A stretch of 64,000 bases of DNA from Paenibacillus bovis (lineage in GTDB: Bacteria; Bacillota; Bacilli; Bacillales; Bacillaceae_C): NCBI GenBank assembly GCA_007679095.1, contig VEFU01000003.1, positions 62,001-126,000 on the forward strand. The letters run 5' to 3'. The position numbers and the translations under genes are program-made. The notes beneath the pieces were generated by a model that worked only from the letters and a program-made list of their open reading frames with translations, was not told the DNA's origin and made no database searches. This document shows, one piece after another, positions 1-9,652 of this stretch. Position 1 is the first letter of the stretch. The number at the start of each line of letters is the position of its first letter.

Positions 1-608
1 ATATGATCAAATGAATCTGGATCAGGAAGCAGGAAAAAATGCCCTTTTACCGTGTTACTCACTTCTTTTATTTCTTCTCTTAATGCTGTATCAATGACAA
101 TGGCATAATCCTGCGTTTGAGATAATTCAATTATTCCAGAACTAATGATTGCACCTGCCATATCCACATTTAATGAAGGAATGGATGGCATAAGGTTTAA
201 GCTTGTAAAGTCAGATAGTGCTGTTAAATAAGATCCAGCAAGTATATTACCTAACTCCTGCATAGAAGAAAGACCTATTTCTGAATATGGTGGATTCTCA
301 AAAGAAAATGCAGTATCACCTGTTAATGTTTGAACATATTTTGTAGCTTGTTCTAATGGCAATACGACAAACATACTTCCAGATATATCACCTTCTACCC
401 TTAAAAAGACAGCTGTTACAATATTTTCATATCCCCCAGCTAATTCAATCATTTCATCAAATGTAACAATCTTAACTGTTGGAACTTTCATATCAATAGG
501 TTTCCCAATTAAATTTGAGAGTGCAGTAGCTGCATTTCCAGCACCTATATTACCTATTTCTTTCAAAACATCGATATGAAATTCTGTAATATTTGATTTA
601 TTATCCAT
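1..608 (-). CDS. cheC: CheC, CheY-P phosphatase / adaptation protein (3' end cut by window edge)
   Basis: Cytoplasmic chemotaxis protein that dephosphorylates CheY-P and partners with the receptor deamidase CheD. About 202 residues are visible; the family is near 209 residues, so only the last few codons are missing. Both CheC phosphatase signatures (E-x(3)-N) are present: ELGN-type sequence follows 'KEIGNIGAGNAATALS' near the N terminus and 'MQELGNILAGSYLTALS' in the middle. The ATG (606-608) overlaps the cheW stop by 8 bases, so translation is probably coupled. CheD and sigD would be expected next, beyond the window. Confidence 0.95.
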   Translation of the reverse strand, partial: MDNKSNITEFHIDVLKEIGNIGAGNAATALSNLIGKPIDMKVPTVKIVTFDEMIELAGGYENIVTAVFLRVEGDISGSMFVVLPLEQATKYVQTLTGDTAFSFENPPYSEIGLSSMQELGNILAGSYLTALSDFTSLNLMPSIPSLNVDMAGAIISSGIIELSQTQDYAIVIDTALREEIKEVSNTVKGHFFLLPDPDSFDH

Positions 609-1068
609 TCGCAATGTTCCTTGTTTCTAATGGAGTTATTATTTTATCCATATCCATGATAATTAAAAGACGCTTTTCTATATTAGCAACACCATTAATA
701 TACTCGGATAAAGATTGTTCAACTGTATCTGGACATGGTCCTATTAAACTTGTAGGAATATCTAACACATCATTCGCCTTATCTACCATTAATCCGATTG
801 TTATATTATCCTTAGATACAATAATAATACGAGTATTATTATCCTCTACTACATTTCCAAGATGAAATTGATTTTTTAAATCAATAATTGGAACTATCAT
901 TCCCCGTAAATTGACTACTCCTTTTACATAGGATGGTACATTGGGGACTCTAGTAATTGGTAGCATTTTCTCAATAGCAATCACGTAGTCCACATCGATG
1001 GCATACTCTCTTTGTTCAAGATTAAATACAACAACTTTACGTTCAGAATTTTCTAATTCAGTGCTCAT
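601..1068 (-). CDS. cheW: CheW, chemotaxis coupling protein
   Basis: Adaptor that links the kinase CheA to membrane chemoreceptors at the cell poles. A single CheW/SH3-like domain fills the protein of about 155 residues. It contains the typical 'VKGVVNLRGMIVPIIDL' stretch. The ATG at 1068 is preferred because AAGGA lies 9 bases upstream; a second in-frame ATG at 1077 would touch the ribosome binding site. The gene lies between cheA and cheC in the normal Bacillus order. Confidence 0.95.
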   Translation of the reverse strand: MSTELENSERKVVVFNLEQREYAIDVDYVIAIEKMLPITRVPNVPSYVKGVVNLRGMIVPIIDLKNQFHLGNVVEDNNTRIIIVSKDNITIGLMVDKANDVLDIPTSLIGPCPDTVEQSLSEYINGVANIEKRLLIIMDMDKIITPLETRNIANG

Positions 1069-1087
1069 TTGTCCCATTCCTTATTCA

Positions 1088-3106
1088 TTATTTAATAAGT
1101 GCATTGCTATCAATAATTAGTGCTACCGAACCATCCCCAAGTATAGTTGCACCAGATATAGCAAACACATCTGTTAAGTAGTTTCCAAGCGACTTAAGAA
1201 CAATTTCTTGTTGACCTATGAAAGAGTCTACTACTAGAGCTGTCATTTTTTCTCCCTTACGAACGTAAACGATCGAATAAAATTCATCTTCTCTATCAGT
1301 TTCTATATTAAAAATAGAAGTTAGATATACAAGGGGTACTAATTTACCTCTTAAGTCAACTACATGTTGATTATGCGCAGTTAATATATCAGTTTTCTTA
1401 ATAATTGCAGTTTCCATTATAGATGATAATGGGATTGCGTATTTTTCGTGACCAACTTCTACTAGCATTGCAGAAATAATAGATAGAGTTAATGGCAATT
1501 GTATAGAGAATCTTGTTCCTTTACCAATGGCTGATTCAATAGAGATAGAACCACCAATTGAATTAATTGTTGACTTAACAACGTCGAGCCCAACTCCTCT
1601 ACCAGATACATCTGAAATTACTTCAGCAGTCGAGAATCCAGGTTCCATTATTAATGCAAAAGCCTCAGTATCACTTAAATTTGCGCCTTCACTTTGAGAA
1701 ATTATACCTTTTTCAATTGCCTTATTAATTATTTTACTCCGGTTAATTCCTGCTCCATCATCTTCGATGTCAATGAATACATGATTTCCACTATGGTAAG
1801 CTTGTAATACTACTTTTCCAACCTTAGATTTACCATTTTTCTCTCGATCAGAAGGATTTTCAATACCATGATCGATCGCATTTCTTAATAAATGGACAAT
1901 AGGATCCCCAATCTCATCAATTACTGTGCGATCAAGTTCGGTGTCTGCGCCTAAAATCTCAAGATCAATTTCTTTACCTAATTCTCTAGAGAGTTTCCGA
2001 ACCATTCGTGGAAAGCGATTAAATACAGTTTCAATTGGTACCATGCGCATATTTAAAATAATATTTTGTAAGTCACCAGAAACTCTCGTCATACGCTCTA
2101 CTGTTTCTGCAAGTTCATTATTTTGAATATCTTTGGATATTTGTTCTAGTCTTCCACGGTCAATAATAAGCTCTTCAAACAAATTCATTAAAGTATCCAG
2201 ACGTTCAATATTTACTCGAATCGTTTTATTTTTATCTTTTTGTTTCGGTTTGTTTTGATCATGTTCTTCTTTATTATTTTTACTAGTATTTGTTCCTTCA
2301 GTTCTAGTAGTTTCTTTGTTAATAGTTTCACTTTCTTCAGATAATTGGTCATTTACAAATAAAGTTTCTACAGCTTCAATTTCTGAAATATTCTCAATCT
2401 GTTCTTGTATCTCTTCAATTGGTTCTTTCGTAATAATTGTTACTAAAAATTGATTGTCAAATTGCTCCTCTTGTAATAATTCTACAGTCGGAGTTGTTTT
2501 TATTACTTCGCCTACATTTTCTAATACTTCAAATATCATATAGACACGAACAGCTTTAAGTGCACAATCTGAGCGTAAAGTTATCTTTAATTCATAAGCT
2601 TGAAATCCTTGCTTATGTGATTGCTCCAGCAGTTCGAGTTCATATTGATTGTATTGTTGATTTAGTTTTTCAGTCGTAGCTAATGTAGCTGCTATTTCCT
2701 GCTCTGCTTCCAAGACATCAATACTTACACCTTTTTCAATTGCTTCTAATTTCTGTATAACATTAGTGACATCATGTGTGCCATCTTGTCCGTCTTCAAT
2801 TGACTCTACCATCACTTCTAAATCATCAACAGCTTGAAATATAACATCTAATATATGAGTAGAAACATTAATTTTCTCATTACGAATACCATCTAATACA
2901 TTTTCCATTATGTGCGTTAAATTAGCTAAATCACTATATCCCATCGATGCTGCCATACCTTTTAACGTATGTGCAGCACGGAAAATATTATTGACGATAG
3001 TTAAATCATGAGGACTTTTTTCTAATTCTAAAAGATTTTCATTTAAACTCTGTAAATGTTCCTTACTCTCATCAATAAACACTTCTAAATATTGGTTCAT
3101 GTCCAT
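1088..3106 (-). CDS. cheA: CheA, chemotaxis histidine kinase
   Basis: Receptor-coupled sensor kinase that phosphorylates CheY (and normally CheB). The 672 residues show the five-domain order. P1 is the Hpt domain with phosphoacceptor His46 in 'FRAAHTLKGMA'. P2, the response-regulator docking domain, covers about residues 165-255. A charged, Asn/Lys/Thr-rich linker follows, then the P3 dimerisation helices. P4 is the ATPase, with N box 'LLRNAIDHGIE', G1 'DDGAGIN' and G2 'GRGVGLDVVKS'. P5 is the CheW-like C-terminal domain. It sits 10-20 bases from both neighbours inside the fla/che operon. P2 is retained although the neighbouring CheB has no receiver. Confidence 0.97.
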   Translation of the reverse strand: MDMNQYLEVFIDESKEHLQSLNENLLELEKSPHDLTIVNNIFRAAHTLKGMAASMGYSDLANLTHIMENVLDGIRNEKINVSTHILDVIFQAVDDLEVMVESIEDGQDGTHDVTNVIQKLEAIEKGVSIDVLEAEQEIAATLATTEKLNQQYNQYELELLEQSHKQGFQAYELKITLRSDCALKAVRVYMIFEVLENVGEVIKTTPTVELLQEEQFDNQFLVTIITKEPIEEIQEQIENISEIEAVETLFVNDQLSEESETINKETTRTEGTNTSKNNKEEHDQNKPKQKDKNKTIRVNIERLDTLMNLFEELIIDRGRLEQISKDIQNNELAETVERMTRVSGDLQNIILNMRMVPIETVFNRFPRMVRKLSRELGKEIDLEILGADTELDRTVIDEIGDPIVHLLRNAIDHGIENPSDREKNGKSKVGKVVLQAYHSGNHVFIDIEDDGAGINRSKIINKAIEKGIISQSEGANLSDTEAFALIMEPGFSTAEVISDVSGRGVGLDVVKSTINSIGGSISIESAIGKGTRFSIQLPLTLSIISAMLVEVGHEKYAIPLSSIMETAIIKKTDILTAHNQHVVDLRGKLVPLVYLTSIFNIETDREDEFYSIVYVRKGEKMTALVVDSFIGQQEIVLKSLGNYLTDVFAISGATILGDGSVALIIDSNALIK

Positions 3107-3119
3107 GAGCCCACGTCCT

Positions 3120-3722
3120 TTAATTCATGAATTTCTTAATCATTTTAGGAATTTCATCAAGTCTACAAACTATATCTACTAAGTTAGTTGCGATTGCAGC
3201 TTTCGGCATACCGAAAACAATACATGTTTCCTCTGATTCTGCAATTGCAATACACCTGTCGCTTTTTTCTTTTAACTTTATTAAACCAGCAGAACCATCT
3301 GCTCCCATTCCGGTTAAGATAACAGCAATTTTATCGTAGTTTTGAATCGTACTTAAGGATTCAAATAATACATTGACAGATGGTCGGTGTCCTGATACTG
3401 GTTCTGTTTCCGTTAAATGGGCAATAAGATTATTGGTCCTATCACTCTGAACGACAAAATGTTTACCTCCTTGAGCAATATAAGCTGTTCCACATTTGAG
3501 TATTTCACCATGCTCAGCTTCTTTTACATGTATAGCACATATTGAGTTCAGCCTATTTGCTAGAGACTTAGTGAAACCTTGTGGCATATGTTGCACAATG
3601 ACGATAGGTGCATTTATTTCTTTTGGCATCTTGGATAATATTTCTTGTAATGCACGTGGACCACCTGTTGATGTACCAATGCAAATTATTTTATTATTCG
3701 AATTTTTATTGTGTTTCACCAT
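3120..3722 (-). CDS. cheB: CheB-type methylesterase domain protein without receiver domain
   Basis: Receptor glutamate methylesterase/deamidase that resets chemoreceptor methylation. Only the C-terminal catalytic domain is encoded (200 residues; full CheB is about 350). The catalytic triad is visible: Ser18 in 'IGTSTGGP', His45 in 'VQHMP', and the Asp of 'TGMGADGSAG'. The N-terminal receiver (REC) domain is absent. The ATG lies 3 bases after the flhG stop and flhG is a full-length different protein, so no hidden receiver exists upstream. This is not an assembly break: the frame is intact and the start has an AAAGG ribosome binding site. Control by CheA-P must be lost or supplied by another protein. 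Confidence 0.9.
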   Translation of the reverse strand: MVKHNKNSNNKIICIGTSTGGPRALQEILSKMPKEINAPIVIVQHMPQGFTKSLANRLNSICAIHVKEAEHGEILKCGTAYIAQGGKHFVVQSDRTNNLIAHLTETEPVSGHRPSVNVLFESLSTIQNYDKIAVILTGMGADGSAGLIKLKEKSDRCIAIAESEETCIVFGMPKAAIATNLVDIVCRLDEIPKMIKKFMN

Positions 3723-3725
3723 ACA

Positions 3726-4592
3726 TTACTTACCTTTCTCCAAGAAAAAACGACGTAATTTCCCTATGAAACTATCCTTTTTTACAGGTAATATTTCATG
3801 ATCTTTATTTAAATATAGTGAGATTAGTTTTTTTAGTTTTAGTGAAATAGCTGCATTTGGATACTTTCTTGTAAACGGAGACTGATCAATAACAGCCTTC
3901 CTAACATGTGGATCCTCTAATAAAACACCAAGAGTATTTACTTGTTTTTGTAGAAATACCAACGCAGTTTTCTCTAATCTTTTTAATGTATTTGTTCCTT
4001 GTTGTTCACTATCTGCACGATTACAAATAAGATGAAATGTACCTTTAGCATCTTCCAAACAAAGATATTTCATCATGGAATAGGCATCTGTCATTGCAGT
4101 TGGTTCAGGTGTAGACAGAACAAATATATCGTCCACAGACTTTAGTATTTCCATTGCTGCGGAATTCGCCCCTGCTGCCATATCAAAGATAATAAAATCA
4201 TAATTCATCTGTAATTTCTCTAATCCACGTAATAATTTTTCGAGTAGAGTACCATCAATTTCTACAATATTATTTAATCCATTACCTGCAGAAATATAAG
4301 ATACACCTTCATCCGTTGTGAAAATAATATCATCTATCAGCATATCCGTATTTAAGTAATCCGAAAGACTTGCTGTCGCAATCCCTCCGAGAATAATATT
4401 GATATTACCCATCCCAATATCTAAATCGAATAATAAGACTCGATATCCCTTTTGCTGTAAAATCATCGCTGTATTAATAGATATATTGGACTTGCCGACG
4501 CCGCCCTTACCACTGACAACAGCGATTGTCTTAGCAACTTTTTTTTCTGGATTTTGTATCCTCATACGTAGTTTCTCAGCTTGATCCCTCAT
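3726..4592 (-). CDS. flhG: FlhG (YlxH), MinD-like ATPase for flagellar placement
   Basis: ParA/MinD-family ATPase that controls flagellar number and position together with the GTPase FlhF. The deviant Walker A motif 'SGKGGVGKSN' lies near residue 29. A Walker A' 'LLFDLDIGMGN' and a Walker B region 'DFIIFDMAAG' follow. Length 288 residues is normal. Its ATG overlaps the flhF stop (ATGA). The N-terminal 'RDQAEKLRMRI' segment matches the conserved activating helix that contacts FlhF. Confidence 0.95.
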   Translation of the reverse strand: MRDQAEKLRMRIQNPEKKVAKTIAVVSGKGGVGKSNISINTAMILQQKGYRVLLFDLDIGMGNINIILGGIATASLSDYLNTDMLIDDIIFTTDEGVSYISAGNGLNNIVEIDGTLLEKLLRGLEKLQMNYDFIIFDMAAGANSAAMEILKSVDDIFVLSTPEPTAMTDAYSMMKYLCLEDAKGTFHLICNRADSEQQGTNTLKRLEKTALVFLQKQVNTLGVLLEDPHVRKAVIDQSPFTRKYPNAAISLKLKKLISLYLNKDHEILPVKKDSFIGKLRRFFLEKGK

Positions 4593-5725
4593 ACTTGTTC
4601 ATCCCTAAGTATGTATTTAGTAATAACTTTAGGTGTAGCAGGATTTATATCGTCTGGAACATCTTGTCCTGCAGTTATGTATGCAGCACCTATCTTATAC
4701 TTCATAATGATGTTGTACATCATACCAAACGAATTAGTCTCATCAGCTTTTGTAAAAATAAATTGTTGTATATTTAGTGGAATAAAGTTATCAATAATTG
4801 GATAAGCATCTTCCTCTTTCATTGATAAGGCTAAAACTAAATAGGTAGTAACGTCCACATTTATCCCGAGTATTCCCCTTAAATCATCAATATATTTTTT
4901 TTCTCTATAATTTCGCCCAGCTGTATCAATGAATATATAATCGTAATCTGCAAATTGTACAACAGCTTTTTGAAAATCCTCTTTTTCATATACTACTTCA
5001 ATTGGGATTTGTAATAATTCCGCATAAGTTTTTATTTGTTCAATGGCCGCAATTCTGTATGTATCTGTTGTTATAAATGCAACCTTTTTCTTATAATCTA
5101 ATACTGCTTCAGCAGCAAGTTTTGCAATAGTAGTTGTCTTCCCAACCCCTGTAGGTCCAACAAAATGAATAATTTTATTCGCATTCGCTATCGGATCAAA
5201 TGAGTATTTCCCTAGTTCTGTTTCGATTATTTGGGAACAAATCTCATCCAATATATCCTCTTGTGAAGCATTTGTAGATTGTTGCCATTTTTCAAATAAG
5301 TTATCAGCAATTTCAACTAAATAACTTTCATGAACACCTGCAGACTTCAATACTTGAATTTTATTTTGGATTACATCCGGATATTTACTCCATGTATGAT
5401 CCAAATGGTAAAGCTTCATTTCTTCTCTTAGTTTTGCTAGCTCATCCAATATATCTTCATTTACTTTACTAGTGTCATTATCCACGAGCTTGTCTGTTTG
5501 ACTTAAATTTATAACATTCGCATTTTTATAAGACCTAGGTGATGGCTTTATCGTATGTTCGTCCAGAACTGCTATTACTTCAAAGTTCTTTTTTCGGAAC
5601 ATGCCAAGAAAGCCACCGTTATATATCTCTTTTGAGTGCAATATAACTGCATTTTCACCAAGCTCTCTTTTTACTTTTTGAACTGCTTCAGACATCGTTG
5701 GTGCAATTATTTTTTTTATGTTCAT
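4589..5725 (-). CDS. flhF: FlhF, SRP-type GTPase for flagellar localisation
   Basis: Third member of the SRP GTPase family (with Ffh and FtsY, both also in this window). The protein has 378 residues: a basic N-terminal B domain, a middle N domain, and a C-terminal G domain. G motifs visible are '[16 protein letters not shown]' (G1), 'ITTDTYRIAAIEQ' (G2) and 'FIDTAGRNYRE' (G3). It starts at an ATG overlapping the flhA stop by 4 bases and overlaps flhG by 4, so the flhA-flhF-flhG trio is translationally coupled. Confidence 0.96.
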   Translation of the reverse strand: MNIKKIIAPTMSEAVQKVKRELGENAVILHSKEIYNGGFLGMFRKKNFEVIAVLDEHTIKPSPRSYKNANVINLSQTDKLVDNDTSKVNEDILDELAKLREEMKLYHLDHTWSKYPDVIQNKIQVLKSAGVHESYLVEIADNLFEKWQQSTNASQEDILDEICSQIIETELGKYSFDPIANANKIIHFVGPTGVGKTTTIAKLAAEAVLDYKKKVAFITTDTYRIAAIEQIKTYAELLQIPIEVVYEKEDFQKAVVQFADYDYIFIDTAGRNYREKKYIDDLRGILGINVDVTTYLVLALSMKEEDAYPIIDNFIPLNIQQFIFTKADETNSFGMMYNIIMKYKIGAAYITAGQDVPDDINPATPKVITKYILRDEQV

Positions 5726-7752
5726 TCTATATTCACCATCCCGGTACTTTGCACTTCCACATTTGCATCCAATTCATTATAAGATAATACAGGTACTTGT
5801 GGAAAATAACGTTCCGTTAACTGTCTAACATACATTCTCACAGCCGGCGAGCATAATATGATTGGTGTTTGTTGCATCATTGATAATTGCTCAATCTGTG
5901 AAGCAGCAGCTTCCAAAATGGCTTGTGAATCATTCGGATCAAGTGACATGAAATTTCCGTGTTCAGTTTGTTGAATACTATCGGCAATTAATTTTTCCAC
6001 CTTACCAGAAACAGTGATTACCTTCAAAGGACTATTATCTTCAGCATATTGATTTGTAATTTGCCTTGCGAGCGCTTGACGGCAATATTCGGCTAATAGA
6101 TCTGTATCTGTAGTCATTCTCCCATAATCAGCAAGTGTTTCAAAAATCACTGGAAGATTTCGGATAGAAACAAATTCTTTCAATAATTTTGCAAGGACTT
6201 TTTGAACTTCCCCGACTGAAAGTGGATTCGGTGTCACTTCTTCCACCAAAATCGGATATGATTCTTGTAAATGATCAATTAACTGTTTCGTTTCTTGTCT
6301 TCCAAGCAATTCATACGCATTAACTTTGAGAACTTCCGTAATATGTGTGGAAACAACAGATGGTGGATCTACAACTGTATAACCAAGTATTTCCGCCTGT
6401 TCTTTAACTTCCTCCGTAATCCATTTTGCTGGTAATCCAAATGATGGTTCAATTGTATCAATTCCTTCGATCATGTCCTCACCACCTGGACTCATTGCCA
6501 AATAATGATCTAACAATAGCTCACCTTTTGCCATCTCATTCCCTTTTATTTTTAAACGATATGCATTAGGCTCTAATTGAATATTATCTCTAATTCTTAC
6601 TACGGGTATAACTATACCTAACTCTAATGCTAACTGCCGTCTAATCATCACGATTCTATCTAACAAGTCCCCACCTTGGTTAACATCAGCTAATGGAATT
6701 AATCCATACCCAAATTCAAATTCAATTGCATCGATATTCAATAGGTTAACGACGTTTTCAGGACTTTTCATATCTTCTTGTTCGGCATCTTCTTCATTTT
6801 CTACAAATTGATCGTCTGGTTGTGTTGAAGCCTTCGATAATTGATAACCACCAAAAGCAAGAGCTGCTGCTATTGGTGTTGTTATTACTAATCCAATTGG
6901 AGTAAAACCTAAAAGAAAAATTGTCACAGCAGCAATATAAAGCATCTTCGGATAGGCAAATAATTGCCCGAGAATGTCGGATCCAAGGTTACCATTAGAT
7001 GCTGCACGGGTTACAACAATACCAGTTGCAGTAGAAATTAATAACGCTGGAATCTGACTTACAATTCCATCACCGACTGTAAGCTGCGAATATTTAACAG
7101 CTGCTTCCCCAAGTGGTAAGCCTTCCTGAGCCATCCCGATAATAATACCAAATAATAAATTTATTAGAACAATGATAATACCAGCGATAGCATCACCTTT
7201 AACAAACTTACTGGCCCCATCCATTGCTCCATAAAAGTCTGATTCACGGGATACTTTTTCTCTTCGTTCCCTTGCTTCATGCTCAGATATGACACCAGCA
7301 TTTAGATCAGCATCTATACTCATTTGCTTGCCAGGCATTGCATCTAATGTAAATCTAGCGGCAACTTCCGAAACACGTTCAGAACCTTTTGTTATTACGA
7401 TAAATTGAATAATAATTAGTATAAAAAATACAACAAGACCTACAAGAATGTTACCCCCAGTTACAAATGTACCAAAGGTTTCGACCACTCTTCCAGCATC
7501 ACCTTCGGAAAGAATGGATCGAGTTGTAGAAACATTGAGACCTAATCGAAACAATGTTAATAACAATAGTAAGGAAGGGAATATTGAAAATTGAAGTGGT
7601 TCTTGCATATTCATAGAAGTTAGTAAAACAAGAAGTGCAAGAGACATATTCGCTATGATTAACAAACTTAATAACCATGGAGGAAAAGGAATAATCAACA
7701 TGGCTACAATCAATATAACAGCTGCTAGTACAGAAATATCTCTAAGTTTCAT
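5722..7752 (-). CDS. flhA: FlhA, flagellar export-gate membrane protein
   Basis: Largest membrane component of the flagellar type III export gate. Eight hydrophobic segments fill the N-terminal half. The conserved FHIPEP-family stretch with 'DAMPGKQMSIDADLNAG' lies in the cytoplasmic loop near residue 150. The C-terminal half is the nonameric cytoplasmic ring that docks chaperones. I chose the ATG at 7752 (676 residues, the B. subtilis length), which has AGGAGA 7 bases upstream. A longer frame to 7812 would run into flhB and adds a non-conserved N terminus. Confidence 0.96.
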   Translation of the reverse strand: MKLRDISVLAAVILIVAMLIIPFPPWLLSLLIIANMSLALLVLLTSMNMQEPLQFSIFPSLLLLLTLFRLGLNVSTTRSILSEGDAGRVVETFGTFVTGGNILVGLVVFFILIIIQFIVITKGSERVSEVAARFTLDAMPGKQMSIDADLNAGVISEHEARERREKVSRESDFYGAMDGASKFVKGDAIAGIIIVLINLLFGIIIGMAQEGLPLGEAAVKYSQLTVGDGIVSQIPALLISTATGIVVTRAASNGNLGSDILGQLFAYPKMLYIAAVTIFLLGFTPIGLVITTPIAAALAFGGYQLSKASTQPDDQFVENEEDAEQEDMKSPENVVNLLNIDAIEFEFGYGLIPLADVNQGGDLLDRIVMIRRQLALELGIVIPVVRIRDNIQLEPNAYRLKIKGNEMAKGELLLDHYLAMSPGGEDMIEGIDTIEPSFGLPAKWITEEVKEQAEILGYTVVDPPSVVSTHITEVLKVNAYELLGRQETKQLIDHLQESYPILVEEVTPNPLSVGEVQKVLAKLLKEFVSIRNLPVIFETLADYGRMTTDTDLLAEYCRQALARQITNQYAEDNSPLKVITVSGKVEKLIADSIQQTEHGNFMSLDPNDSQAILEAAASQIEQLSMMQQTPIILCSPAVRMYVRQLTERYFPQVPVLSYNELDANVEVQSTGMVNIE

Positions 7753-7783
7753 AACGGTCTCTCCTAAAGAAGCAAATCTCTCT

Positions 7784-8872
7784 TTAAATTTTATTTTGAA
7801 TTCGATAAACATAAGCTAGAATTTCGGCGACTGCTTTAAAGAATTCATCAGGTATTTTATCTCCAATTTCGAGTTGGTCATATAATGCCCTGGCTAACGG
7901 ACGATTTTCTACCATCACTATCTTATGTTCCCCAGCAATAAGTTTAATTTTTTGCGCCATGAAATCTATACCTTTTGCAATGACAACTGGAGCATCACTT
8001 ACATTTTCATCATATTGCAATGCAATAGCATAGTGTGTTGGATTCGTAATAATAACATCTGCTTTTGGAACTTCTTGCATCATTCTTGACATTGCCATTT
8101 CTCGTTGTTTTTGCTTAAACTTCGATTTAATCAATGGGTCTCCTTCGATATTCTTATACTCATCCTTAATATCTTGCTTTGACATTCTTAGATTTTTTTC
8201 AAAATCATAGCGTTGATAAAGATAATCAAATAGAGAGAGAAATAACAATGCTATCGATGCTGCTAGACCCATTTGCAATGTAAGCGAACCAACAGTTTTT
8301 AAAGCCGCCCCAACCGTTTTATGGGATAATGCAAGAACTTCATCGATTCTCAGCCATAAAACGATGAATGTAATGATTCCTACAAACCCTATTTTCAACA
8401 TTGACTTTAATAGTTCTACAATTGCTCTAAGCGAGAATATTCTTTTAAAGCCTTTTATAGGGTCTAATTTCTCTAATTTTGGTTTTAGTGGTTCTGTTGT
8501 ATTCATAAAGCCTACTTGTATTAAATTGGCTGCAACTCCAGCGACTAATGCTATGAGCATAATGGGACCCAATAGTAAAACAAGTTCTTTTAATAGATCA
8601 AGAAATATAAGCTGTAAGTTGTCCTCTGTTACACTCATTAGTAAATATTCATTAAAAGCGTGACGAAAAATATCCATGGAAATATTCCCCATAGACGATG
8701 CAAAGAAAGACAAAAATAAAAAGACAGCTAATAAGCCTATGGCTGTGTTAACATCTTGACTTTTGGCTGTTTGTCCTTTTTTCTTTGCATCTTGTCTTTT
8801 TTTCGGAGTAGCTTTTTCTGTCTTCTCACCTGCGAAAAACTGGAGATCAAGATTAAGTTTTAGTAAGCTCAT
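7784..8872 (-). CDS. flhB: FlhB, export-gate substrate-specificity switch protein
   Basis: Membrane protein of the flagellar export gate. It switches secretion from rod/hook to filament substrates after autocleavage. The 362 residues comprise an N-terminal cytoplasmic tail, four hydrophobic segments (about residues 33-215) and a cytoplasmic C domain. The self-cleavage motif NPTH lies in 'IITNPTHYAIAL' at about residue 277. The C domain ends in 'KAVAEILAYVYRI'. YlqH at 34923-35207 is a free-standing relative of this C domain. The start overlaps the fliR stop (ATGA). Confidence 0.97.
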   Translation of the reverse strand: MSLLKLNLDLQFFAGEKTEKATPKKRQDAKKKGQTAKSQDVNTAIGLLAVFLFLSFFASSMGNISMDIFRHAFNEYLLMSVTEDNLQLIFLDLLKELVLLLGPIMLIALVAGVAANLIQVGFMNTTEPLKPKLEKLDPIKGFKRIFSLRAIVELLKSMLKIGFVGIITFIVLWLRIDEVLALSHKTVGAALKTVGSLTLQMGLAASIALLFLSLFDYLYQRYDFEKNLRMSKQDIKDEYKNIEGDPLIKSKFKQKQREMAMSRMMQEVPKADVIITNPTHYAIALQYDENVSDAPVVIAKGIDFMAQKIKLIAGEHKIVMVENRPLARALYDQLEIGDKIPDEFFKAVAEILAYVYRIQNKI

Positions 8873-9648
8873 CCCGCTCCCCCCATTAATCCCATTACAT
8901 TCCGCATCACTTTTAACATTGTTTCAAACAAATATTGAACTGTCCCAAACATAACACCCATCACGATAAACAATACAATGAAACTAACCGCAATTTTAAT
9001 TGGGAAGCCTACTACAAATATATTTATTTGAGGAACTGTTCGGGCTATTATTCCTAAAGCAACATCTACTAGAAATAAAGAAGCAACAACAGGTATTGCC
9101 ATTTGGAATGCAATCATAAACATCAAACTGAAAGATTTTACAATGTATTCTGCCATATTCGCGTCACCGAATGGTAAAAACACTTGCTCCAAAGGGATGA
9201 ACTTATAACTATGAAAAACACCGTCTAAAATTAAGTGATGTCCATTCACAGCTAATAAAAAAAGTAATGCAAACATATATAAATACTGTCCAATTAACGG
9301 ACTCTGTGTCCCCGTTTGTGGATCAATTACATTCGCAATGGCAAAACCCATTTGAAAATCAATAAAACCACCTGCTATTTGAATAGCTGAAAGCATTAGA
9401 TAGGCAACAAAGCCAATTAACAATCCTACACAAGCTTCTTTTATGATTAATAAGAAGTAAACTCCTGTTATTTCAAAACCAGGAACGTCCAGTGTATAGT
9501 AAATTAACAATGACAGAAAGGCAGCAAATCCTATTCGATATGTTGCAGGAAGTGTTCTATATGAAAACAACGGTAGTGTAACAAAAAATGCAGAAACTCT
9601 CATAAAAACTAAAATAAAAACCGAAAAGTTAGGTAGTAGAGCTTCCAT
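8869..9648 (-). CDS. fliR: FliR, flagellar export-gate membrane protein
   Basis: Integral membrane subunit of the FliPQR export core. It is 259 residues long, with about six hydrophobic segments and the family-typical 'GFAAFLSLLIYY' and 'DFQMGFAIANVIDP' regions. It sits between fliQ (4 bases upstream) and flhB (4-base overlap), as in all Bacillus fla/che operons. Confidence 0.96.
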   Translation of the reverse strand: MEALLPNFSVFILVFMRVSAFFVTLPLFSYRTLPATYRIGFAAFLSLLIYYTLDVPGFEITGVYFLLIIKEACVGLLIGFVAYLMLSAIQIAGGFIDFQMGFAIANVIDPQTGTQSPLIGQYLYMFALLFLLAVNGHHLILDGVFHSYKFIPLEQVFLPFGDANMAEYIVKSFSLMFMIAFQMAIPVVASLFLVDVALGIIARTVPQINIFVVGFPIKIAVSFIVLFIVMGVMFGTVQYLFETMLKVMRNVMGLMGGAG

Positions 9649-9652
9649 GCAT

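Noticed and set aside
1926-2126. Plus-strand open frames inside cheA, topA, fliG, smc and others
   Set aside because: They are antisense shadows of well-supported minus-strand genes, with no ribosome binding site or family similarity.
7753-7812. Upstream extension of FlhA
   Set aside because: It would overlap flhB by 29 bases and lacks the AGGAGA site that precedes the ATG at 7752.
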